Shown: positions 43,351 through 55,100 of the stretch, in pieces
How the letters are laid out: each line of letters opens with the position of its first letter
Numbering within the stretch: the stretch's first letter is position 1
NCBI GenBank assembly: GCA_946811695.1
Contig: OX328126.1
Coordinates: forward strand, 82,017,214 to 82,081,213
Direction of reading: 5' to 3'
Source of the DNA: Gonocerus acuteangulatus
Taxonomy: Eukaryota; Arthropoda; Insecta; Hemiptera; Coreidae
DNA: 64,000 bases
Made by a program: the position numbers and the translations under genes
The notes under the pieces: generated by a model
The model's database searches: none
The model's input: only the letters and a program-made list of their open reading frames with translations
Told to the model about the DNA's origin: nothing

Positions 43351-43624
43351 TTAAAATGAGTTTATTTTTATCAAGGAATTGGCTTGATGGATGGATAATT
43401 GTTAATCTTAGTCTTCCAAACAACCAAAAACTCGGTATCCTTTTCAAGTATTCTTCTTAGTAGTTTTACTAGCATATTCATTTTAATGTTAAAATTAATT
43501 ATAATATGGATGTACTTTATGACGAATAAAATTCCATTCTCTCGTGGGTTAAATCTTCGCAATAAAATAAGAAATAATGATAACTTCAGTTGTAGCAGTA
43601 TATATATGTAACCTATATTTTCGT

Positions 43625-43795
43625 GATCTATGGGGTCTGAAACGAGAAATTTTCTAGTCTGCACTTTCGGATTGCGTCGTAAGGTCAACCTCATAAGCGG
43701 GTTTCCTCCCTATGGAGGGCGGGAGGGAGGAACCGCGCTAAAACGCACTAAGGCGACGCAGCTCCTGAGAGGTCGACTTTTTATTATGATATAGT
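43625..43795. mobile_element. TIR-family right-end fragment
   Basis: Complement of the end reads AAAAAGTCGACCTCTCAGGA, CTGCGTCGCCTTAGTGCG and AGCGCGGTTCCTCCC. The inner part (GAGAAATTTTCTAGTC, CATAAGCGG.TTCCTCCCT) is shared with 26520-26620. Confidence 0.6.
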
Positions 43796-44544
43796 TATAA
43801 TTTAAATTATAATCTTGTTAATATAAATGTTAATATTATTAAATTATTACAGTCCAAAATTATTAAATTTTAAAACACGCTTATTTCTGTTGATTTTTTT
43901 TAAACACTTCTACCACTCAAAACGTAACACTAAGTTCGTTTGGATGAACGTAAAATGTTCTCATACATTTTATACTTTATCTTAATACGCCATTTGTGAG
44001 ACCTCGAAATTAAAATTATGTAATCTCTTTTTTCTCAAAGCGGGTTAAAAATATCACCATTTCAGGCTCAATTGGTCTTTTTGTAGTAAGTGAAACCAAA
44101 ATGCCATTTTCAAAAACTTTCAAGATATCGCCATCAAAGTGGTTTTATTCGATCACCCACACCAAAATTAGGCAGATAATATCCTTGTTCTCATCGCACT
44201 GGTGAAGGCTTCTAGTAGAAACTTAGAAACAAATAAAACACATTTTTTCTTATTTTAAGAAATGTAGTTATATTAAGGTGCCACACGACCGAACCCTGAC
44301 TTTATCTGCCTTCCTTACATCGTTTATAATTCATCGAGTAGACATCGTTGACCAATGAGGTTGCGAAAGTAGATTTTGCTGTTGTTCGATCATGTAAGTA
44401 ATAACCCTACACTTATTTCTGTAATGTTTTAACTTCTGTATGAATCAATTCTTTCTATTCTCATTGACCTGATGAGGGCCTGAATCTCAAGCCGGAAAGT
44501 CAGCCAAAATATAATACATTTTACGTTTTATTAATGTATTTGTA

Positions 44545-44548
<4 letters not shown>

Positions 44549-44601
<53 letters not shown>
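44549..44601. repeat. (AT)n microsatellite
   Basis: TA dinucleotide run of about 50 bases. Confidence 0.95.
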
Positions 44602-44604
<3 letters not shown>

Positions 44605-44625
44605 CAATCTCAATTTTAAAGCATC

Positions 44626-44671
44626 AAAAAGTAATCAATTGTTAATCGCAATTAACAATTGATTACTTTTT
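44626..44671. repeat. Perfect 21-bp-arm hairpin
   Basis: AAAAAGTAATCAATTGTTAA.T then a CGCA loop and the exact complement. The loop and arm sequence (TTAATCGCAATTAA) is the same motif that is tandemly repeated at 45165-45290. Confidence 0.9.
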
Positions 44672-44759
44672 ATACCCTTGGGGGCATGCACCGCAGTTAA
44701 CGTGTTAATTTCCGGATATACATAAAAGCAAGGTAAACAAATAGCACTAAAATCTCTTC

Positions 44760-45085
44760 ACACTTCCGGACCTACTCCTGCACACAGTAAGTGCCGGAAG
44801 CGAGCCCTTAGAGACCCGGAAGTGAACACGGGTGGATCTGAACTGACTGGAAGTGGGCCAGGGTGACCCAGGTGTGAGAAAATGTTAACTAGAGTAAAAC
44901 GGAAGTGGACTAGGAGTGGGCAGGAATGCCATTGGTTGTTGCCCAGAGCCGACCGGAAGTGGACCAGAGTAGATCATACGTAGTTTGGGATGTACTGGAA
45001 ATGGCCAGAGTTGACCGGAAGTAGTCGGGGTCGAGTAGAATAGGACCGGAGGAGGATCAATTGTGGACCGGAAGTGAGCATTGGA
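44760..45085. repeat. Degenerate repeats around ACCGGAAGTG
   Basis: GC-richer island with about ten copies of an (A/C)CGGAAGTG-like motif (for example near 44793, 44816, 44847, 44898, 44952, 45014, 45067, and one reversed at 44763), often followed by GGACCAGAGT. The motif equals the consensus of ETS-family transcription factors, but it may be just the unit of a decayed tandem repeat. Confidence 0.6.
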
Positions 45086-45164
45086 GTGGCATTTTTGTTA
45101 AAATTCCGCGGTTTTTTTTTATCAAAATACTTTTTGCCTTACAAAACAATCAAAATTAATATAA

Positions 45165-45290
45165 TTGCAATAAAATGTTTAATTGCAATTAAATCAATCG
45201 CGATTAAATCAATTGCAATTAAATCAATCGCAATTAAATCAATTACAATTAAATCAATTGCAATTAAAATGTTTAATCGCGATTAAATTA
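45165..45290. repeat. 15-bp tandem repeat
   Basis: Unit ATCAAT(C/T)GCAATTAA repeated about eight times with small changes. In one frame it reads IKSIA over and over, but that frame is a by-product of the repeat and not a protein. Confidence 0.9.
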
Positions 45291-45894
45291 ATCGCAAATG
45301 GCAATTAAAGGAATTCATCGCGATTAAATGTAATTGTATTTGGCGATTAAATAATCAATCACGATTAAAAAGTTAATTGGTTTTTGTTGATCATACGATT
45401 GAAAAATTAATTGAATGATGGTTTTGTACTCTGCTACACTGTATGTTATTGTTATAATATATTTTATAATATTATTAATAATATTATTACCTGCTATATT
45501 ATTTATTATTAATATTACAATTAATATTATTATAGCCGTATAGTATGCATTATTATACTATTGTTACTTTGTTTTGAGATTATTTCAATTTATAAAAATG
45601 TTTATTTGAAAATAACTAGTGGTTAATGATTTTTGTCCATAATCCTCACTACTCCGTTACACTGTGCGTCGCATCGAATGGGTTAAATCTTCGTTTACGT
45701 CTTCAGATAATTTTCTTGTGGTTTTCGGGGCAGTGGACGTGCACTACTGACCAGATAAATTTTATCTATTTGAAAATCATCATCCAAAAAAAAAAAAAAA
45801 AAAAAAAAAGAAATACTAATTCTATTTGAATTAAAGATTATTAAATTAAATAGATTTCTGCAATGAAATCGAAACGTCTTAGGCGAGGAAGCGG

Positions 45895-46001
45895 CACGGG
45901 TGTATATAGGAAATAATTTGGGGGAGCTGGGAACATTTGGGGGTATGGAATACTAAAAATCTAGAAATTGTAATAGTTAGCGAACTAAAACGCTATTACA
46001 C

Positions 46002-46050
<49 letters not shown>

Positions 46051-46162
46051 GAACTAAGTGATCTTATTTAATTTATTTTTAAGGTTTTAATGGAACATTT
46101 TTACCAATGAAATCAAATTTTCGGGGTGGGGGCCGCAGCCCCTCCCTTATATATGCCCATGG
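45895..46162. mobile_element. MITE (CATGGGCGTATATA family), best-ended copy
   Basis: Starts CACGGGTGTATATAGG and ends CCTCCCTTATATATGCCCAT, an inverted pair. The core GGGGTATGGAATACTA and CTGAACTAAGTGATCTT are shared with 13826 and 39741. It carries a poly(A) expansion at 46002-46044. Confidence 0.75.
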
Positions 46163-46980
46163 CAAGCGTAGGAAGACGGTTTTGATTTTACAAAAACTCT
46201 TTCTTATCTTATATTCTTTATTTTATAAACTGTATTTGACTAAATAGAGATCTTATTGAATTGTTCTTAGACTCAGAAGGCAAATTCCTGGAGCTACACT
46301 TGCAGTGTCATAAATTCCACGAGGGTTGACAAGAGGTGGGTGGCAACTCTACCTAGAACATGGACTTTGCACAGCAAGTTCCAGGTATACCTGCATTCTC
46401 CAGCATTTCCTATTGTATTCAAACCTTCCATATTTACCTACTGGCAAAGTTGTTGTTGGTAAGAGGATTAATGTGTCCTTTGTGGGTAAAACCGCCGACA
46501 ATCCTACAAACTGCTGAGTTAAAAATTCGTTATTCTATCCAAATGATATGATATCCTTTAACTGCCAGCTAAATATGAATGATTATAATAAGTCAAGCAT
46601 AGTCGGGATTCGGCTAAAATAAAACGTTAGATTTTCAGAAAAATCGTTTTGGCGTGTTGTTTAGCAGCCTTTTCGGCAACAAATGCCTAAGGTAGTTTTA
46701 CGTGACCATTTAGTGTGGCTGCCGAAGAACATACGTTGGAACGTGGGAAGTATAGATGTTTCTGAAAATCTGAGGTTTCCTCTTATAACCCAGAACATAT
46801 ACATATAGAGGCTTCAGAATGGGATCGAGCTAACAATAACTCTCCCACAAGATTTTTTTTTAAATATCGATAGGTATGGTGTGAATATGCGGAAACCAAG
46901 TTTTGGACCTCGAAAGTTGGGGGGAGAACTTTTGGCAGGTGAAATTCTAGTACGTTTTCAGTTTTCCTTCATTAACATGT
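46163..46980. other. No gene seen
   Basis: Short open frames only (46326-46551), which overlap in two frames and have no recognisable domain. I regard them as chance. Confidence 0.4.
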
Positions 46981-47034
46981 AAACCGTTGATTTTGAGTAA
47001 AAAACCTAATAAGGAGTAAAGAACAATAAATTCT

Positions 47035-47195
47035 ACGACAAATGAACTGGTTGAAGTCCAAATTCTGTCAGGTGAAATCGTACAAATCATTACCAAGAAA
47101 CAACAGGTTTTTTTTTTCAATTTGGCGAAAAACTATGGTGAGCCCACTTTTAACGAGATACAGCTTGGATTCATCAATTCTTTTGATAACCCCCT
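47035..47195. repeat. Reverse partial copy of the 47637 MITE
   Basis: Blocks TGAACTGGTTGAAGTCCAAATTC, AAAACTATGGTGAGCCCACT and TTTGATAACCCCCT are reverse complements of 47708-47872. Confidence 0.7.
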
Positions 47196-47636
47196 AACCC
47201 TAAAAGTTGAAGAGCATCAATAATTGAGTCCAAAAAGCCCTAATACACATAAATTTGACCAACTATAAAATTTGTAAGTCACTATTGAGCCAAAATGATA
47301 AAAAGTAAAATTTTCATGCGACCGCATTTTGCAATCTTTTGGTTTCTATAGCCACAATTAACTTCTGATTCAATCCTAAATTACCAATTACCAGTGTATG
47401 CAGTATGTTGAGGGGAGAGGGCGGGGAGAAAACTAAGAAATTTAGATTGATACCTGTGCCCTACGTGTACCCTGTGTGCATTATTAATACTGTACTCCTT
47501 TATTCCCAGGGAAGCAACAAAATTAGAAGCATATTTTATTGAAGAAGACTGTATATAACGTAAATGGTAAATGAAAAAGATATATACGTATTTATTCACT
47601 GGCATGACATTTATTGAGTGAAATGATGTTAATCTA

Positions 47637-47977
47637 AGGGAATTAAATTACATATTTATTGTTTTTAAGGGCCCAGGTTGAGGCAAAAATGTTGCAAGAA
47701 AATTTTTGTTAAGAGGGGGTATCAAAATAATTGTTGAATCTAACCTGTAACTTGTTAAAAGTGGGCTCACCACAGTTTTTCGTAAAATTGGAAAAAATTG
47801 TTGTTTTTTGGCTAGCGATTACGGCAATTTTACGCGGCCGAATTTGGACATTGACCAGCTCATTTTACTCAGATGTTAATGCTCTTTAATAATAATTAAA
47901 TATAAGATACTCCATCTGGCGATGTGCCTCAACCTGGGCCCTTAAAAACAATAAAAATGTAATTTAATTTTCCCTAT
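47637..47977. mobile_element. MITE with 50-bp inverted ends
   Basis: Left end AGGGAATTAAATTACAT, then TTATTGTTTTTAAGGGCCCA and GGTTGAGGC; the right end is its complement with two small differences. About 340 bp long, no coding capacity. A partial reverse copy lies at 47035-47195. Confidence 0.8.
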
Positions 47978-49670
47978 ACGCTGTTTCACTGGCGATAGTC
48001 TGCAGGCGGCAATTTTTAATCTAGAACGATAAAGGAATACCATTTTGAAAGAAGAAGGATAAATTAAGTAAAGTATGGGGATTTGTAAGAAATATTCATT
48101 TTTCCGAAAATGATAGACAATTCTTCATTTCCTAATAATAAATCCGTCGAAAATCGTTATAATTCAAAGGGCCGAAAAATTGGACCTAAGTACTTTACTA
48201 GTAAATATCAGTAGGAAGCTCCAGGAAAAATTTGAACTTGATCGGGTGAAAATTGAAGGTGCTAGCTTATCTCCTGATTTGAAATACATAGTTTTGAGAA
48301 AATCTACATTACAATTTAATGTATTGAAATGATTTTTTTTTTTCTTTTTCATGATTTCTTGTAATAAAGATAAAATGGGTTTTAATTTTTATTTGCATCG
48401 CAACTTGAACATCGCAACAGTTGAAATATTGAACAACAGTTGAACCATGTGGGAGGGTTGTGTATAGAATCTTTAAAACATGGTCTTAGGTATTTTTAAG
48501 GCTCTTAACTAGAGATCTGTTGGGTTAAACTCCCAGCGTTACCTGATGTACCTGTATTTTTACAACCTATGGTAAAATTCTGTAGATGATAAATAAATAA
48601 AAACTCTCCTTTGTAAATGTTTGTATTATTCTGATTAATATAATTATATTTGCATATCTAGTAGATTCGAAAATATTCACTTCATAACCGTGTCATTATG
48701 AATCGCAAGTTTAGTTAACATGCTCAATTTGGTCTAACAAACAGAAAAATACTGGGTTTGTTGTACTGTATACCCGTACAACAAACCCCCGTTGTGTTAA
48801 AACCGAATCCCTATCAATTATCCCTATCTGGGAGGTCAGGGAATTCCATTTTCAAAACTCGGTGGGAACCCAGTAATCCGTGTCCCCATATAGAGTCAAA
48901 CATTTTTGAACGTAGGCTTAGTCCAGTTTTCTTTCTAAAATTACAACATTATCCATATTTGATGGACCGCAGCGATAAGCAGACTGACCAGCCAAGCAGG
49001 TTTGTACAGAGTCCACAGAAGACGACTGTTGACCTATCTACAACACAACACCGAAACGGGTACATAGTGTTTGAATATAGTTTTTGAGAGCGGGCCATCT
49101 CCAGCTGGGATTGTTGCCCATTAACGAATTGATTTCTTGGCCCTTTCATGCTATTTTGTAGGAGATTTTTATCTTGCCAAATTGAATTTACCTCACTTAG
49201 TGCCTAGCAGCCTATCCTCTGTGAATTACTGGAGTTTTTAGTTTTATTATTATATTTTAAATTAGTGTAACATTTTTAAATAATGAAAAGCAGGCAATAT
49301 TTTAGTGAACACAAAATATTTTCAGACAATGATGTTCAAAATTTCAATAATTATTAATAATTTATTTCCTCAAAACATTTTTAAAAAGAAGGTCTAAAAC
49401 CAATCAGCGCATCGTGATTAAGTCAGCACAGAGAGGTTGACTGTCCAACATCCTCTTGTAGTCGGGTCCTCCAGCAGTGGTGATTTGTCTTCTTGCTTGA
49501 GACAACGAAATGTACCTCTAGACTGAACACCGTTGTTAGTATGTTTTACTGTCAGCATTTATTATTATTATTATTACTTGTAAATATTACAGATAATCTA
49601 TTTTACCAAATGGTAGATAAGGGAAATTAATTTGACATACATTATCTTAAAACTTAAATATTTATTAACT
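47978..49670. other. No gene seen
   Basis: Contains a 13-bp-arm hairpin at 48754-48788 (GGGTTTGTTGTAC and complement). Plus-strand frame 48758-49087 shows no recognised domain. Confidence 0.4.
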
Positions 49671-49672
49671 TT

Positions 49673-49674
<2 letters not shown>

Positions 49675-49754
<80 letters not shown>
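49675..49754. repeat. (AT)n microsatellite
   Basis: About 80 bases of TA dinucleotide ending at the solo LTR that follows. Confidence 0.95.
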
Positions 49755-49757
<3 letters not shown>

Positions 49758-50728
49758 GTGTTTTTGGTGGTTTGGTTAATTATTAGTAAAATTAATTATA
49801 TTTAAAATTTTATTTCTTTTAACCTGGCTAGAGAAGTTATTATAAAAAATTTCAATAGATCTCAGGGTTCATTAAAATTCAACCAAAATCACCAAATAAG
49901 GATTTGTTATTTAAATTATTATTTTGATTTAATAAAAATTCTTGAAATTGAAAAGCACGAGAAATGTTAATTTATTACCCATTCTTACCATCCATCCTTT
50001 ATATTGTATTGAGACCACATTTTATATACCAGGAGAAAGGTTCATAATTAATTAAATAAAGGAATCAATTGAATTATATTGAAACAATTAATTATAAATT
50101 TTGGCCATTGCATAGTTGTATGTTCCTATTAAATTAAGCATTTTAAATGTAATAAATAAAAAGTGCTTGACTCACATAACTGACCTCAATGTTCGGGTAA
50201 TAGAAAAGCTTAGGTCGTAGTTAACATGTTACATTTATATAATGAAAATAAATTATTGGCCATTTCCAATTTAATATTGCTAGCATTGATTTTATCTTAG
50301 CATTTGTAGTTTTTATTACTGAGTGACTCTTAGCTTTGGATGCGCAGAAAGTCCACCTCGCCCCAGTTCTGCTTGTCCAATTCTTGTTTCGGGGAAAGAG
50401 GCAGGCTTCCCTTGACATTCCTCTTAACGATCTGCCTGGTTAACTTGCATTCCGTGTGGCGTTTTCGTTCCTTGTTGACACATATGGAATCAATTGAAAA
50501 CATATATACTTGACACTCACTACACTGCCTAAAAACTGACATGCTATTGCTTTTATTATTGCTTATTGTAAACTTTTTATTAATATAATTATTTTATTAT
50601 TTTGACAAAAGGCTAATATTGTGATGGATTTATTAAATATAATTTAGTATTTATTTTGGATAGAAATGCTACACTTTGCTATGCCAGAAACTCACATTTC
50701 CTTGACTTCCCCCTTGTATATCATTAAT
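49753..50728. mobile_element. Solo LTR A
   Basis: Aligns along its outer parts with solo LTR B (57577-58709): GGTGTTTTTG, CTCAGGGTTCATT, ATACCAGGAGAAAGGTTCAT, AGTGCTTGACTCACATA and TTTGCTATGCCAGAAACT, ending TATATCATTA. The middle, GC-richer part differs. Its start has lost the TGT end. No internal retrotransposon genes are attached. Confidence 0.75.
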
Positions 50729-50869
50729 ATATATATATTCAATCATTAAATTATATAACGTTATAAATAAATAAGGTAAACTGCATAAGAAGATTGAAAA
50801 CTGACATAAAGCCCTACAAATATTTATTAGCTGTTAATTTATTTAAAAATTAACGTCAACTTATAGATA

Positions 50870-50985
50870 TCACAGATTTTCTAGCCAGGATAGGAATGAT
50901 ACCATTTCTTTTTCCTTTCTGCCTATGACCTTGGCACAGAGTGCTCATGCCTAGACTCTCACAGCCAGTAGGCCCCAAATATTAC
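50870..50985 (-). mobile_element. Decayed SINE family B
   Basis: CTAGCCAGGATAGGAATGAT and the CCTTGGCACAGAGTGCTCATGC..AGGCC end resemble the family B copy at 645-880 in the same orientation. Confidence 0.45.
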
Positions 50986-51177
50986 TTAGTTCTGTTAATT
51001 AAAATATAATTTCCCAATTTGAATCATACAATTAAAAACTGTATGTAGAAATATTAACTACTTATGCCTTTTACAATAGAAGAACTAATTTTTTATTTCA
51101 CACAAGAATTCAAGGCATTCAATAAACGTTATAAATTATGAACACATTTGGGACAGGCAAGTAGCTTACCATATAAT

Positions 51178-51179
51178 TG

Positions 51180-51220
<41 letters not shown>

Positions 51221-51221
51221 A
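51178..51221. repeat. (AT)n(GT)n microsatellite
   Basis: A TA run passes into a TG run. Nothing else recognised in 51000-51600. Confidence 0.9.
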
Positions 51222-51619
51222 AATTGATTTATTATCTATTTAATGTTAAATCATTAATATACTATGCCTAAAAAACAAATTATGACAATATTCCATAAAA
51301 TAAATATTATGTTATTTATTAACTAATACAATACACTTTAGACAAGTTTACATGAAACAAATTTAACATTTTTGTATTATTTTATACATGTTCATGTAAT
51401 ATTTTTTTTTAGTTGAATCGCCTAGCCACTACAACTTATTAAGTAATAAATAAATAAATAAAATACATATTATATACATTGTGATTTAGCACTTTGCAAG
51501 GGATTTATTTCATTTCTAAATTACCACTGATTTTTCACACATGTAAATACAAAATATCTTTCTCTTATTATGTTCTTCTTTTCTCCATAAGAAAATTCTG
51601 AGGTCAAACTTAATTAAAA

Positions 51620-51965
51620 CACCTTATTTTGACCATTACATCATACCATAAATATTTCATTTATTTATTTCAAATCATTTTACATAACTTTTAGGCCTTC
51701 AGGCCATTTTCAAATTCTTAACACCAGCACCATCTTTAAACTATTAACCCTTTATATTAGGCCTTCTCATCCTCGCATATTTCTCAAACAAATTCATTTT
51801 ATAGGTATAATACCGTCCTTAAGCACAGCCATTTTCTTTAATATCCCCCACATCGGTGTTAAGAATTTGAAAATGGCCTAAAAGCCAAAATGTTATGTAA
51901 AATTATGGAAATAAATATATGAAGTATTTATGGTCTGAGGAGATGATCAAAATAAGGTTTTTTAC
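51620..51965. mobile_element. Inverted-repeat element just beyond the UBR gene
   Basis: Arms of about 125 bases: AAAACACCTTATTTTGA, CATAAATATTTCAT..CATTTTACATAACTTTTAGG, GAATTTTGAAAATGG-complement, GTGTTAAGAATTTGAAAATG. It starts about 230 bases after the UBR stop codon and may lie within that gene's 3' UTR. Confidence 0.75.
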
Positions 51966-52198
51966 CAAAATCTCTTTTTTTCTAAAAAGAATCTTCTTTT
52001 TGTTCATCGAAACTAATTCCAAAATCACTCTCTTTGTTTTCGAGAGGTAAACCTCGAACCAAAGGCAGGCAGCAATCTATATTAAAAGCATACAGATGGT
52101 GAAGTAATAACTATTGTTTTTTTAAAAATAAAAATAACACTAATTTTAGTTTAAAATATTTTAGCCTAAAAACGATTTTGTTTTGAACTCTGTTCCAT

Positions 52199-55100
52199 TT
52201 ACATAAGATGCCAGTTGGTAAGACTGGTATTTTCATAAAAAAAAGGAAAATCATCCACAGAATCAAATTTTGTAGAGAACCTGTGGCTTAACCACAATTC
52301 TTCAAGTTCTTTGTATTTCTTGGGACACAGACGAAGCTGACTTCCTTCAGAGGAACTGGGATAAGATATTCCTTTGTCATCGACATAAGGAGAAGGAAGA
52401 AAGCGACCTATTTTTTTATTCGACGACAGAAGAATTACAGTACAAGGCCTGACACGAAGAAATATTCCATTTCCACCTCCACAAACATCAGAATGATATG
52501 TACAGAATCCCACGGTTGAATTATTCAGTGTATGCTGGGAAGTAAGGTGTTCATTAGAACAAAGAATTTTGCCACAAGATAAACAAATGGTTGGGCATCT
52601 GACATATTCTTCAATCCAAGCTGAACAAGAGAACGCGGACACTTGGTAAATTAGTTCAGAATAGTCTGAAGGCAAATCAATTAATGTTCTGACTCTTTTT
52701 AAATCTAAAACTTTAGATCCACATCTGGCAGACTGAACCAATTCAAGCGACGCCCAATTACCAAAGATGCGATTGACATAAGGGCAATCAAATAGATCTT
52801 TACATGTATTTGGGATTCGTAAAAAGCTTAGAATGTTTTCATATGTATCACCTCCAATTTCATTTAAAGCTTCGGTAGGTTGCATTCCACTTAAGAAATG
52901 ATAAAATATTGCTGAACATCTTAAAAATGGCAAAGAGGAAGATTTTAACAAATTCCATATTGCGATTGTATTTACTCCACTACAGTTTTTGAACTCTTTA
53001 ATAATAGTGGCTAGGCACTTGGTGTCATCCGAGGTAATATCACTCTCAAGAAATATAAACTCATTCATATCAGTATACAAAATAATTTGTGCAAAATTCA
53101 GCAATAAAATAAATCTAAATACATTAGCATCAAATGAAACTGCCTGAAGACATCCATTGTAATTACTTGAACTAGACAATTTAATTGCTACAGGAAGAAG
53201 AAGTACAAAACAATCCCACAGAAATATATTCGGCCAATCTGGGGATTGTAATTTTAAAATGGCAGACCAAATTTTATTTTGAACATCCAATTCCTCAATC
53301 TTATCTTTATACATAATAAAAATACTCGATGAAAGTTTTATCAGATTTTCTATTGAACATTTCTGATTGAAATCAAGTCCTCCCAGCAATGGTTTATCAG
53401 ACATGTTGAGAACTTTTTCAGTTACACGGATTGTATAAGAGCAAGAGAGCCAAACCAGTAAGAAATTATTTTCAACCGGTGACAATATTTCACATTCACT
53501 GCTCAGAGTTGAAACAAAAGTTTCAATTAATGATCTTTCTTGATTTGGCATATCTCTTGTGACTGACGGATCTTTAACCAATTCAATATCAGCTGGAGTT
53601 TCAACCACATCAACTATTTGAATGCTGGAAGAAGCTGACAGGTCAGCGCCACTTAAACTAGTCACTCTGTTCTTATTGGCTGGTGAATCCAAAATTATAC
53701 AAGAAGATTCGCTACATTTTTGAATTGAGAGCGAAGGCTGATCTTTCCAAAGTGTAGTTTCTACCCAAGCAGGAAATGTCATTTCACTTTGCATACTATA
53801 CACTTTGGATGTTGCTACTGGTAAAACTGAGTTACTTGAAAACTTGCATATTGGGCACGTATATTCAATGCTATCACCTTTATTACTCCTTGGTCCTAGG
53901 CTAATCCATTGAATCGGCATTGATATAGTTTTTAAGATATAGTTTTTATCTTCCATGACAGAATTATTGAAATCTTTTTTGTTCTTAGATTTTTCTCTAT
54001 ACTCTTCCCAGCATGATTTATGCAGAGGGTGACCGCAGGAATTAATATGAATGGCAAACGGAACATTCAATCCAAAAAGCAAAGTCCACTCGACTATCTT
54101 GTCATAATTTTCAGTTAAAACTTTTGACTTCTGAATGTAAGCTGGAGACACCATAGTAGAACTGTCTGGTGTCATGTTTTCCTGCTTCCGGCATAAAGTA
54201 CACACCGCAGTCATATTCGAGGTTGCTTCTTCATTAAATTCTTCAGAACTGAATAATTTCATTGCATTTGAGTTATCTTGTAGCATTTTTTTCTGCAGAT
54301 TACTCATTGTAAACATTATTGATCTTTTCTGTTCGTTACCAAATTTGAAATCAATAATATCATTCGATAAATGGTCTGTTTGTTGGGCCTCAACGGTACT
54401 ACATGGTGGAAACTGTTCAACATCTTTTTGTGTTTCTTGATTCACTTTTGGTTGAGAACCATCAGCTTGAGACCTGTATTTTTCTAATAACCACTGAAGT
54501 GATTCTCTTTGACTTAGAAGATGTTTAAAATCTAGTAAGTTTTCAAGAAGGTCTTCTAAATGCCATTTTTTTGCAGCATTTATAAAGGCTAATACATTGC
54601 ACTCTTCATCTTGAAGAGCCAATCCAATTAAGTACAATATTTGAAGAAGCAGATTATGAGAAAAGCTTTCAGTCATCGGGAATTTACTTCTCTTTAAAAT
54701 GCAATTCATTAACCAAAGCATTATATCACAGTGCAATATTTTGGAAATGGACCTAAAGGGGCCAATAAATTTAGGCAGTTCTTTTGGTAACCATCTGGCT
54801 ATAGAATTACACCAGGCTTTTGTTTGTTCCCAATCTGTTTTTTGCGATGTAGAAATTTTGTTGTAATCCTTCATGTCGCAAATAGTTTTCTCCTCCAGAT
54901 TGCAAACTTCTTCTTCGCCAAAACCAACTTTTCTAACTGTAACAAATCTATCACAAGCAGCTCTTACCTTATCTTTATCAAATCCTCTCACGGCAAGAAT
55001 TTTAGTCAAATCAGCAAGAGTCACTGACTCCTGCGATAAAATGCAAGCTATTTCGTATTTTAAACATTCATCAATTGTTAAATCACCAATTTGTGGAATC

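Noticed and set aside
44760..45085. CpG-island promoter
   Set aside because: No transcription unit starts here in either direction and the stretch is built of short degenerate repeats. Kept only as a repeat with a possible regulatory reading.
45074..45286. Protein with IKSIA repeats
   Set aside because: It is a translation of the 15-bp tandem DNA repeat. No flanking coding signal.
46326..46551. Two overlapping short plus-strand frames
   Set aside because: Two frames over the same DNA without domain, splice or codon signal; treated as chance.
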